DNA of 14,865 nt, taken from the NCBI GenBank assembly GCA_028693085.1, contig JAQUWC010000052.1, positions 1-14,865 of the forward strand. The letters are read 5' to 3'. The notes under the pieces were generated by a model. The model was not told where the DNA came from. It was given only the letters and a program-made list of their open reading frames with translations, and did no database searches. Shown here one piece after another: positions 1 to 6,808 of the stretch. The position numbers and the translations under genes were made by a program. This stretch comes from UBA5266 sp002411545. GTDB lineage: Bacteria > Bacteroidota > Bacteroidia > Bacteroidales > WCHB1-69. How positions within the stretch are numbered: the first letter of the stretch is position 1; every line of letters starts with the position of its first letter.

Positions 1-173
1 CCGTAATATCGTTTGCCCGGATAGCCTTCGGCATATTTATTGGTTAATACCGAACCCATGGCTTCCATCACCTGATTGCTTACAAAGTTCTCAGAAGCGA
101 TTAATTCTATGCCATGTGTTTGTCTTTGCCTTTCTTTTTCGATTAAATCGAAAATCTGTTTATCTCTTTCCAT
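1..173 (-). CDS. glyA: Serine hydroxymethyltransferase, N-terminal part (runs off left edge)
   Basis: Serine hydroxymethyltransferase is a cytosolic PLP enzyme that interconverts serine and glycine while loading one-carbon units onto tetrahydrofolate. Only the first 57 codons are present. The translation opens MERDKQIFDLIEKERQRQ and contains the family's characteristic ELIASENFVS block (about residues 23-32) and the TNKYAEGYPGKRYYG block that ends at the window edge. Both match the N-terminal arm and active-site entrance of bacterial GlyA. The PLP lysine lies outside the window. The ATG at 173 is the only sensible start: the ELIASEN block follows at the usual distance, and a TACTTTTG promoter element sits 46-53 bases upstream. 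It follows aroA on the same strand after a 68-bp gap, so it may be read both from its own promoter and from the operon. Confidence 0.95.
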   Translation of the reverse strand, partial: MERDKQIFDLIEKERQRQTHGIELIASENFVSNQVMEAMGSVLTNKYAEGYPGKRYY

Positions 174-218
174 GATTATTTATTTTTTATTATTTATTTT
201 CAGTCGAAAAAACGTTTA

Positions 219-226
219 CAAAAGTA
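219..226 (-). promoter_or_regulatory. Candidate -7 promoter element of glyA
   Basis: The minus strand reads TACTTTTG, a match to the Bacteroidota -7 consensus TAnnTTTG. Transcription would start near position 212, giving a leader of about 39 bases before the glyA ATG at 173. No TTTG box is visible 19-21 bases further upstream, so support comes from the -7 element and its position in the aroA-glyA gap. Confidence 0.5.
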
Positions 227-241
227 CAACTTTTTTAGATA

Positions 242-1510
242 TTAGCTCCGTATTTCTATGCCTGTTTTACGTAAATTCTCCCAGAAGTCGGGATATGATT
301 TGCTGACGCAAGCGGGATTTTCGATATAGATGGTTTGATATTTGTGGATAAATAAGGACAAGCTCATTGCTATGCGATGATCCTGGTAGCATGCAAAGCA
401 AGGAGGTGACGGAAGGGATTTTGATTCGGGTATAATCTTAAAGGTGTTTTTGGTATATTTTACCGTCGTTATTTTGTTTAACTCTTGGTAAAGAGCCAGT
501 AAACGGTCACTTTCTTTATAGGTTAAATTATGAATTCCTTTGAGGCATGTTTTTACTTCCAAGGCGGAGCAGAGCACAGCCAACACAGGAACCAGGTCTA
601 AATGATTGCTACAATCATAGGTAAAAGTTTGAGGAACTTTATCAAATTTTTTCTCAATCCAAAGCCCTTCGCGGGTGTAGCGGAGGCTAAGGCCGAAAGG
701 ATACATGATTTTTTCGATCACGGCATCGGATTGCAAGCTACTTTTGCGTAGTTTTTTGATGCATACTTTCGTCGAGTATTGCAAGGCTACCCATGCAAAC
801 CAATAGGCTGCCGACGACCAATCATATTCCACTTCTATGGATTGAATTTCGACAGGGGGAGCCATATGTTTGTATGTGATGGTATTATCTTGCAAGCTGA
901 TATCGATTCCCAGTTTTTGCATGAGGTCTATAGTCATCTCAATATAAGATTTAGAAGCCTGTAAATGTGAAATTTTCACTACGATATCTTTTTTCAGAAG
1001 GGGAAGTATCAACAGAAAGGCACTCACGAATTGGCTGCTTTTTTCCGCATTGAGTTCTATGTTTTGTGGAGGGCAAAGGTATTCTTGGCCTGTAATTTCC
1101 AGAGGAGGAAAGCCATGTTTTTCTTTATAGGTTATCTTAGCACCACAGGCTTGCATTCCTGTGACCAAAGCTTCTATCGGACGGCTTTTCATACGGGCAT
1201 CGCCTGTCAACAACCATTTTCCTTTTTTTACACATAGGTAGGCACACAAAAAACGGAAACAGGTACCGGAGTTCTTGGTGTGAATACGTTTCACATTGTC
1301 TTCATCCGTGGAATGCGTATGTATGTCCGACAGTAGTTTTTTCAGCAAAAGAGTATCGTCGGCTTTCGACAGGTTTTTTATTTTCAACTTAGGATGATAG
1401 GTTTCTTTAAGCATCAACAAACGATTGCTGATGCTTTTGGAAGCCGGAAGATCAACATAAACCGTATCGGAAAGGCTTTGTTGAATGAGTTGTAGGTAGG
1501 GAGCATTCAT
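242..1510 (-). CDS. aroA: 3-phosphoshikimate 1-carboxyvinyltransferase (EPSP synthase)
   Basis: EPSP synthase is the sixth shikimate-pathway enzyme. It joins phosphoenolpyruvate to shikimate-3-phosphate in the cytosol on the way to chorismate. The 422-residue product has the family landmarks in order: substrate-binding SKSISNR (residues 24-30), the PEP loop NSGT (80-83) with RFL, LTGDARMKSRPIE (101-113), SSQF (158-161), DWSSAAY (230-236), KESDR (332-336), DHRIAM (377-382) and K404 in SKSYPDFW. Length is normal. The sequence is divergent from the enterobacterial enzyme (for example NSGTCFRF instead of NAGTAMRP) but no key catalytic residue is missing. The start is set at the ATG at 1510. It overlaps the stop of the upstream ligase gene as ATGA, indicating translational coupling; the ATG at 1558 would add 16 unrelated residues and a longer overlap. 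Confidence 0.95.
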   Translation of the reverse strand: MNAPYLQLIQQSLSDTVYVDLPASKSISNRLLMLKETYHPKLKIKNLSKADDTLLLKKLLSDIHTHSTDEDNVKRIHTKNSGTCFRFLCAYLCVKKGKWLLTGDARMKSRPIEALVTGMQACGAKITYKEKHGFPPLEITGQEYLCPPQNIELNAEKSSQFVSAFLLILPLLKKDIVVKISHLQASKSYIEMTIDLMQKLGIDISLQDNTITYKHMAPPVEIQSIEVEYDWSSAAYWFAWVALQYSTKVCIKKLRKSSLQSDAVIEKIMYPFGLSLRYTREGLWIEKKFDKVPQTFTYDCSNHLDLVPVLAVLCSALEVKTCLKGIHNLTYKESDRLLALYQELNKITTVKYTKNTFKIIPESKSLPSPPCFACYQDHRIAMSLSLFIHKYQTIYIENPACVSKSYPDFWENLRKTGIEIRS

Positions 1511-2799
1511 GGTTTTGCAGGTAACTTCGAATGGGGGATAATAAAAGCGATAAGGCATAAGAAAGCATTGAAAATGGCATAAAAAACCACTCCGGATTGT
1601 CGTTCGAGCATAGATTCGGTCAGAAGATTAATCGCTATGATTAACATAAAGACAAGGTATAGAAAACATCGTTTTTGCATGCTCACATATAAGGTGTAAA
1701 ATAATCCCGAAACAAAAAGCAATATGCCGGGAATTCCTACGGCTAATAATATTTGAAGGTATTGATTGTGGGTGTTATATTCTCTTTTATTAAAATAGGG
1801 TAAGGATCGTTCACTGTATTTGCTTTTGAGCACATCTTTAATGTCGCCGCTACCTACACCGAAGGGAAGATTTTCTTTGGCTGCTTCCCACGAAGTGTCC
1901 CATATCGTATAGCGAACATCTTCTTTGACATCTTCGAAGCTGTGAATGTGATTGAATTTAAGAAGAAACCGATTGTATTTGTCGGGCATAAATTTGAAAA
2001 TACTTATGGATATCAACAAGAGAATCAGTGCGACGGATAGATTCAGCAATCGGTGGTGTTTGTGTATAATGATGTAGAAGATAAATAAAACAGCCACGAA
2101 AAACATCACTAAAAAGGCTGTTTTGGAACTAAGCAAAAAGACTTCGAGTATGAATAGGGGGATGAGAATAAATGAGATAATTTTTTCATATAACTTATAC
2201 TGCTGATTGAGGAGATTATATAACATAATACTCAATGCAAATATATAGTACATGGAAGCATAGGATGGATGGTGAAAGGCGGAATGCTTTTGATAAAAGA
2301 AATCCTGCATGGCGTGATCCGTTTGATACAAGTTATAGGAATGGAACATACAATAAGCGATACCTATGAGACAACCCAGTATAAATAGGTTAAATATCCA
2401 TTTAATCAAGGATTTATTCCAGAATGTTGAATCGGAAGTAAAGAGAATAACCGGCATGGCCAGAAGGGAAAGTTTGGAAACAATATCGAATCTTCCGTGG
2501 CTCATATTTTCGCTATAGAGTAATCCGATGGCATAGAGTAAAAATAATCCGCTGTACAGACCTAAAGCAAGGATTAAGCGATTCTTTGATAAGTTATTCC
2601 ATTTATAGGGGAATGCTACCATAGATTTTTGTGTTTTCAAAAATAGTTTGTGAAACACATCGCCGAATACTTCCACAAGCCAATTGAACGAAAGCAAAAG
2701 CAACAGTGGAGGCAGGAGCCTGCGGTCGAGGGCTAAGGTAAAAACCATTAAGGCTAAAACAATATATTCAATGGTAAAATGTATTTTTTTTCTTTTCAT
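1507..2799 (-). CDS. O-antigen ligase/polymerase family membrane protein
   Basis: This 430-residue protein is very hydrophobic, with about ten or more membrane-spanning stretches spread along its length. Near the C-terminus a large extracytoplasmic loop carries the O-antigen ligase/polymerase (Wzy_C, PF04932) signature: R296 and W300, GVGSGD at 314-319, then NTHNQYLQ (342-349) with H344, followed by the typical VGIPGILLF membrane segment. An HPSYASMY stretch at 177-184 also fits the family. Members either ligate polysaccharide to lipid A core (WaaL) or polymerise repeat units (Wzy), and sequence alone does not separate these. There are no glycosyltransferase or sugar-nucleotide genes nearby to indicate which glycan it acts on. 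The gene starts 2 bp after rsmI and overlaps aroA by ATGA, so it is embedded in a tightly packed housekeeping operon. Confidence 0.85.
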   Translation of the reverse strand: MKRKKIHFTIEYIVLALMVFTLALDRRLLPPLLLLLSFNWLVEVFGDVFHKLFLKTQKSMVAFPYKWNNLSKNRLILALGLYSGLFLLYAIGLLYSENMSHGRFDIVSKLSLLAMPVILFTSDSTFWNKSLIKWIFNLFILGCLIGIAYCMFHSYNLYQTDHAMQDFFYQKHSAFHHPSYASMYYIFALSIMLYNLLNQQYKLYEKIISFILIPLFILEVFLLSSKTAFLVMFFVAVLFIFYIIIHKHHRLLNLSVALILLLISISIFKFMPDKYNRFLLKFNHIHSFEDVKEDVRYTIWDTSWEAAKENLPFGVGSGDIKDVLKSKYSERSLPYFNKREYNTHNQYLQILLAVGIPGILLFVSGLFYTLYVSMQKRCFLYLVFMLIIAINLLTESMLERQSGVVFYAIFNAFLCLIAFIIPHSKLPAKP

Positions 2800-2801
2800 A
2801 T

Positions 2802-3479
2802 TTATTCCATGTTATTTCCTTCGACAATAAGAACAAATTCTCCTTTGATAGTATGTTGTTGAAAATAAGTAAGAGCTTCGGAGAGGGGAGCTCGTAAGGT
2901 TTCTTCGTGGAGTTTGCTTATTTCTCTCGAGATAGAAATCTTTCGTTCTTTTCCGCAATGTTCGATTAGCATTTCCAATGTCTTGAGTAAGCGATAAGGC
3001 GATTCATAGAGGATGAATGTTTCCTTGAGTTGTGCCAATCGGGCGAGGATGGACTGTCGTCCTTTTTTGTGAGGAAGAAAGCCATAGAAATAAAAGCGGT
3101 CGCAAGGAAATCCCGATAAAACCAAAGCAGGAACAAAGGCGGTAGCTCCGGGCAGGCATTCGATGTCGATATTTTCTTGGATACAAGCTCTGATGAGTAA
3201 GTAACCCGGGTCGGAAATGCCGGGGGTACCTGCATCGCTTAGCAAGGCTACCGATGGGTGTTGTTGAATCAGTTCTATGAAATGTTGCAATTGTTTATGT
3301 TCGTTGAATTGGTGGTAAGGGATGCAGGTTTTTTGGATTTGGTAGTGTGAGAGTAATTTTTTACTTACGCGGGTATCTTCGCTTAAAACGATCGAAGCTT
3401 CCTGAAGTATGCGTAATGCCCGTAAGGTAATATCTTCCAGGTTACCGATGGGAGAAGGCACTATATATAGTTTTGCCAT
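2802..3479 (-). CDS. rsmI: 16S rRNA (cytidine(1402)-2'-O)-methyltransferase RsmI
   Basis: RsmI is an SAM-dependent methyltransferase of the tetrapyrrole-methylase fold that adds the 2'-O-methyl to C1402 in the decoding centre of 16S rRNA. The 225-residue product shows the family signatures in order: YIVPSPIGNLEDIT (5-18), LSEDTR (32-37), LLSDAGTPGISDPG (79-92), LPGATAFVPALVLSGFP (109-125), FYGFLPHKKGR (131-141), LYESPYRL (157-164) and REISKLHEE (185-193). It is shorter than the roughly 285-residue enterobacterial and Bacillus proteins and lacks their C-terminal extension; a short form is, from memory, common in Bacteroidota. Its ATG overlaps the M28 peptidase stop by one base (TAATG), suggesting translational coupling with a functionally unrelated gene. 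Confidence 0.96.
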   Translation of the reverse strand: MAKLYIVPSPIGNLEDITLRALRILQEASIVLSEDTRVSKKLLSHYQIQKTCIPYHQFNEHKQLQHFIELIQQHPSVALLSDAGTPGISDPGYLLIRACIQENIDIECLPGATAFVPALVLSGFPCDRFYFYGFLPHKKGRQSILARLAQLKETFILYESPYRLLKTLEMLIEHCGKERKISISREISKLHEETLRAPLSEALTYFQQHTIKGEFVLIVEGNNME

Positions 3480-4780
3480 TAGGGTTGATTATATAGGTTA
3501 ATATATGCGGTTATTAGTTTAAACAATCCGGTGTATCCGCCCAAAGACAAAAGCTCGAGGGTGTCGGAAGCATGATGGTAACGGCCTGATTTTCCCATAG
3601 CGTAAATAAAGAAAGCCTGGACACCTTTTTCATAAAAAGGATAATGGTCGCTGTTGTTGGAGGCATGGCGGGGCACCACCTTATTTAAGTATTGATGTTG
3701 TGTGTTGAGTTGAGCAAATTTTTCAAATTCATAGGGGAAAGCATGGCCACATACGAGGGTTATGCCCTCTTCGCCGGTGCCGACCATGTCGAAATTAATC
3801 AGTGTTTTTATGGTTGAGATAGGGATATAACTGTTTTCCACAAAATGAAAAGAGCCTAAGAGGCCGACTTCTTCGCAACTTAGGGCAAGGAAAGCAATGG
3901 AATAATCGGGTTGGTTTTCGGCTTTGCTGTAATAACGGGCTAAATCCATGATAAAGGCTGTCCCGCTGGCATTGTCGTTGGCACCGTAAAAGATATAGTC
4001 TTTGCCAAAATGACCCAGGTGATCATAGTGAGCCGTAAACACAAAAAAGGAATCGGGGTATGTTTTTCCTTTGATGTATCCGCATACGTTTTGGGTCTGG
4101 TAATTGTTTATGCGTTGACGGTCGAGCTTCACGCGCACCTTTTTGGGTATTTTTGTAAGATAAGAACGGCTTACATTGATGCATACATGTTTGGCGTCGA
4201 CCCGACCTAAAGATAAGGGCCATCCCATCAATTTATCGCTTACCAAGATATACCCTTTGGCATTCAATCCGTTTGCATGGACTATTTCAAGTACCTGCTT
4301 TTGTTTTTTTTGTTGAATGCTATCTTTGGCATCGAATTCACTTAGGTCGATGAGGAGAAATAGTTTTTTGTATTTGTTGGATTTTTTCTTGCTTGCGGCA
4401 ATGACATTGTCGGGAGACAGTGGTTTTACTTTATATTGACCTTGCATGGCACAGGAGTAGGCCATTATTTGCAGGTCTTCGAACAGGCGTGGCTGTTCAA
4501 ATTCTTGTCCGAAATCTACTTCTACCTCGCCGTCAAATACATTCATCCCTATGGTGAAATGCTGATAATAGTCGGGTGTCCATTTTTCTAATGGATAGGT
4601 TTTAAATACCTGTGCAATGTAATCGGCGGCTATACTATCCCCTTTGTAGGCATAGCCGCGACCATGAAAATCGCGCGAGGATAAATCGCTGATGCATTGT
4701 CTGTAATAGATACTGTCCTGTGCTGTCAGGGTAGTAATAAGCAAATCTACGAAGAAGAGACAAGTATATATTTTTTTCAT
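3479..4780 (-). CDS. Secreted M28-family zinc aminopeptidase
   Basis: This is a 433-residue exported metallopeptidase. Residues 1-20 form a signal peptide (MKK, hydrophobic core, cleavage near TA-QD), placing it in the periplasm or outside. The C-terminal half is a complete M28 di-zinc domain: AHYDH (250-254, zinc ligand H251 and D253), bridging D269 in GANDNASG, EE at 303-304 (general base and ligand), D331 in NFDMVG and H379 in SDHYPF. Residues about 85-235 precede it and probably include an inserted protease-associated-type domain. M28 enzymes remove N-terminal amino acids from peptides; the substrate here is unknown. The gene overlaps the upstream 35-codon gene by ATGA and the downstream rsmI by one base. 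An amino-acid releasing enzyme immediately downstream of an amino-acid symporter is a plausible functional pairing, but that is inference. Confidence 0.92.
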   Translation of the reverse strand: MKKIYTCLFFVDLLITTLTAQDSIYYRQCISDLSSRDFHGRGYAYKGDSIAADYIAQVFKTYPLEKWTPDYYQHFTIGMNVFDGEVEVDFGQEFEQPRLFEDLQIMAYSCAMQGQYKVKPLSPDNVIAASKKKSNKYKKLFLLIDLSEFDAKDSIQQKKQKQVLEIVHANGLNAKGYILVSDKLMGWPLSLGRVDAKHVCINVSRSYLTKIPKKVRVKLDRQRINNYQTQNVCGYIKGKTYPDSFFVFTAHYDHLGHFGKDYIFYGANDNASGTAFIMDLARYYSKAENQPDYSIAFLALSCEEVGLLGSFHFVENSYIPISTIKTLINFDMVGTGEEGITLVCGHAFPYEFEKFAQLNTQHQYLNKVVPRHASNNSDHYPFYEKGVQAFFIYAMGKSGRYHHASDTLELLSLGGYTGLFKLITAYINLYNQP

Positions 4781-4884
4781 GCATTCTTTTTTTTGGGTTT
4801 TAGCATTCTATAGAAAAAATAAACCGTGATAGCCGTCACGGATAATTGAGCGGAAAGCATTATAAGTAAAGCAGATGTATTCAT
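4777..4884 (-). CDS. 35-residue single-span membrane peptide, MetS-like partner of the sodium symporter
   Basis: This small open reading frame encodes 35 residues. The N-terminus MNTSALLIMLSAQ leads into one hydrophobic span (about residues 5-27, ending VYFFYRML), followed by a basic tail KPKKKNA that should sit in the cytoplasm. It starts 33 bp after the symporter stop, and its TGA overlaps the peptidase ATG as ATGA. That arrangement is what a translated gene would show. NSS-family symporters such as Corynebacterium MetP have a tiny single-span subunit MetS encoded immediately downstream, and size, topology and position match. The WGG-type motif I associate with MetS is absent, so this is either a divergent MetS or an independent small subunit. 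It has its own -7 promoter element 26-33 bases upstream. The assignment as a protein is fairly firm; the partner role is inferred. Confidence 0.72.
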   Translation of the reverse strand: MNTSALLIMLSAQLSVTAITVYFFYRMLKPKKKNA

Positions 4885-4886
4885 CG

Positions 4887-4905
4887 AATTTTTTATTAAA
4901 AAATT
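4887..4905. repeat. Perfect AT-only palindrome in the leader of the 35-codon gene
   Basis: Eight bases (AATTTTTT, 4887-4894) and their exact complement (4898-4905) flank a 3-base spacer. The palindrome lies between the proposed promoter and the start of the small gene. It contains only A and T, so a hairpin would be weak, and such runs are expected by chance in AT-rich leaders. A role in keeping the start region unstructured or in protein binding cannot be told from sequence. Confidence 0.4.
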
Positions 4906-4909
4906 TCTA

Positions 4910-4917
4910 CAAAGGTA
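4910..4917 (-). promoter_or_regulatory. Candidate -7 promoter element of the small peptide-M28-rsmI-ligase-aroA operon
   Basis: The minus strand reads TACCTTTG immediately after the symporter TAA stop (4918-4920). It is the same octamer found in the thiL and sufD promoters. Transcription would begin near 4903, leaving a leader of about 19 bases before the ATG at 4884. No TTTG box is present 19-21 bases upstream inside the symporter gene. It would let the downstream genes be expressed without the symporter. Confidence 0.5.
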
Positions 4918-6759
4918 TTAAAATTGTTTATCGTCTGTGGTAAAAACGTTGACATTGTTCTTTTTTATATTTGAGTATCCGATTTTAATCATGACAGCAA
5001 AAAAGAGTAAAAGGAAAACCAGGGATAAGCGTGATACGTCGATATAGAAAACATCATTGATGATGTTTCCTTTGAACAGCGTATCGCCGGTTTTGATGTC
5101 ATCGCCCAACGCTACCGTAATGTTGTGTGATGATTGATATTCATAGGATTTACTTGCTTTTCCGGTTACGCGTAGGTAATTGCGGTTGTTAGAGGTGTAA
5201 ATAGAATCGACCTTGCCGTCGTTTTCGGCAAAAAAAGCATCGCTGAACCAGGTATGATTGGGCCCTATGCCCTGATGAAGCAATTCGCCGATAATACTGG
5301 CATTATCCAATTCCCATCCTTTGAAACTCACTTGTGACCAGTCGTCGTTTTTAGGCTTTAGCAGCGAAGATAAAAAGATAAGGATTAATAGTGTAGGGGT
5401 GATGTATTTTAACACGAATTTAAAAAAGCGCGGCAACTGCATATCGGCGCCCTGATGTATCAGTTTCCATCCTTTATCGACGCCTAATACCCACGAGAAT
5501 AAGATAATTTCTAACATGGCAAATACCACCAGGGAAACGGTGCCGGCCCAATAATCGTATTGGTCGAAGACTCCTTTGGAGAAGAAAAGAACGGTGGGCA
5601 ATCCAAAGAGTAAAATAATAAAACCGAAGGCCAGGGATGATTTTTTTCGTCCCCAGTTGAAGCCGTCTTTCAAAAAAGCGACAATGGGCGAGCCCATGGC
5701 TAAAGAAGAAGTTATTCCCGAAAAGAACAACAAACCGAAAAAAGCAACTCCAGCCAAAAGACCCATTACATCGCCCCATTGGCTGAAAAGAAAAGGTAAA
5801 GAACGAAATCCTAAGCCAAAGCCTCCGAAGCTGGCCAACTCTATGACTTTGTCAATGCCGAAATATCCGATGGAAATGGGGATGATGATGGAGCTTCCGA
5901 TTACAATTTCACAAAATTCGTTGGTGAATCCCGTTGTCAACGAATTGACCACTAAATCGTCGTTCTTTTTCAAATAGGAAGCGTAACATTGGATGCAGCC
6001 CATGCCTAAGGAGAGGGTGAAAAAGATTTGTCCGGCAGCTGCCAGCCATACTTTGGGGTTGGCTAAGGAGTCGAATTGCGGGGTCCATAAGAAATTGAAT
6101 CCTACCAATCCATCATAGACAGCTCCGTCTTGTCCGGCTTTGAGGGTAAAGGCTTTTATCATTAAAAAGATCCCAAACAAAATCAGCAAGGGCATGCATA
6201 TTTTGGCTACTTTTTCAATGCCTTTTTGTAATCCTCGGCTGAGAATCCATACATTAAGTCCTAAACAAAAGATATAGAATACAATGGCTTCGAAGGGGAT
6301 ACCGGTGGTGGAGTAGCGAACGTCGAGGTAATTGTCAAAGAATTGGGAAACCTGTGTTTCGGACAATCCTTTAAAAGTGCCGATGAAAGAATGATACACA
6401 TAGGACATGGTCCAGCTTTCGATATAACAATAATAGGCAGCAATGGCAATGTTGGAAAAAATACCCACCGCGCCTATATATTTCCATATTTTCCGTTTAT
6501 CGATCGATTGTAAAATATAAGGCGGTGAATTGAACCCGGCAACCCCTCCAAAACGTCCCGTCGACCATTCCACAAATAAGAGTGGGATGCCTAATAAGAT
6601 AAACGACAGTAAATAAGGGAGGATAAAGGCTCCTCCGCCGTTTTGCACGGCTTGAATAGGAAAACGAAGGAAATTTCCTAAGCCGACGGCATTGCCGGCC
6701 ATAGCCAACACCAATCCCAATCGTGATCCCCATGTTTCCTTAGGTTGATTCATCTTCAT
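4918..6759 (-). CDS. Sodium-dependent amino-acid symporter, NSS/SNF (LeuT-like) family
   Basis: A 613-residue inner-membrane transporter closely resembling LeuT. Residues 12-35 (RLGLVLAMAGNAVGLGNFLRFP region) form TM1 with the sodium and substrate backbone contacts. YYCYIESW (109-116) carries the substrate-gating tyrosine, GQIFFTLSLGMG (243-254) is TM6, and ITSSLA (349-354) is the TM8 sodium site. E284 in NEFCEIV aligns with LeuT E290, so transport should be chloride-independent. The usual LeuT length is about 520 residues. Here about 105 extra residues (468-574) lie between TM11 and TM12, on the extracytoplasmic side by LeuT topology. The substrate is probably an amino acid but cannot be named. 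The start may be the ATG at 6759 or at 6753. It is followed by a MetS-like small gene. Confidence 0.92.
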   Translation of the reverse strand: MKMNQPKETWGSRLGLVLAMAGNAVGLGNFLRFPIQAVQNGGGAFILPYLLSFILLGIPLLFVEWSTGRFGGVAGFNSPPYILQSIDKRKIWKYIGAVGIFSNIAIAAYYCYIESWTMSYVYHSFIGTFKGLSETQVSQFFDNYLDVRYSTTGIPFEAIVFYIFCLGLNVWILSRGLQKGIEKVAKICMPLLILFGIFLMIKAFTLKAGQDGAVYDGLVGFNFLWTPQFDSLANPKVWLAAAGQIFFTLSLGMGCIQCYASYLKKNDDLVVNSLTTGFTNEFCEIVIGSSIIIPISIGYFGIDKVIELASFGGFGLGFRSLPFLFSQWGDVMGLLAGVAFFGLLFFSGITSSLAMGSPIVAFLKDGFNWGRKKSSLAFGFIILLFGLPTVLFFSKGVFDQYDYWAGTVSLVVFAMLEIILFSWVLGVDKGWKLIHQGADMQLPRFFKFVLKYITPTLLILIFLSSLLKPKNDDWSQVSFKGWELDNASIIGELLHQGIGPNHTWFSDAFFAENDGKVDSIYTSNNRNYLRVTGKASKSYEYQSSHNITVALGDDIKTGDTLFKGNIINDVFYIDVSRLSLVFLLLFFAVMIKIGYSNIKKNNVNVFTTDDKQF

Positions 6760-6779
6760 TCTTTTTTAAATTTAAAATG

Positions 6780-6787
6780 CAAAAATA
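6780..6787 (-). promoter_or_regulatory. Candidate -7 promoter element of the symporter gene
   Basis: The minus strand reads TATTTTTG, matching TAnnTTTG, in the 49-bp gap between the serine hydrolase stop and the symporter start. Transcription would start near 6773, giving a leader of only about 14-20 bases. No convincing -33 box is seen, and the AT-rich context makes chance matches possible. Confidence 0.4.
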
Positions 6788-6808
6788 CATATTATAGTAT
6801 TCATAGGC

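Noticed and set aside
76..306. Plus-strand 76-codon frame antisense to glyA and its leader
   Set aside because: It overlaps the clearly coding glyA start and the aroA end on the other strand and has low-complexity hydrophobic content; no promoter or family resemblance.
1511..1558. Sixteen-residue N-terminal extension of aroA from the ATG at 1558
   Set aside because: It lies wholly within the ligase gene, and the ATGA overlap at 1507-1510 plus the normal EPSP synthase N-terminus favour the internal ATG.
5576..5977. 133-codon plus-strand frame, Lys/Pro-rich, inside the symporter gene
   Set aside because: Its composition is the mirror of hydrophobic membrane codons on the minus strand, where the LeuT-like protein is unmistakable.
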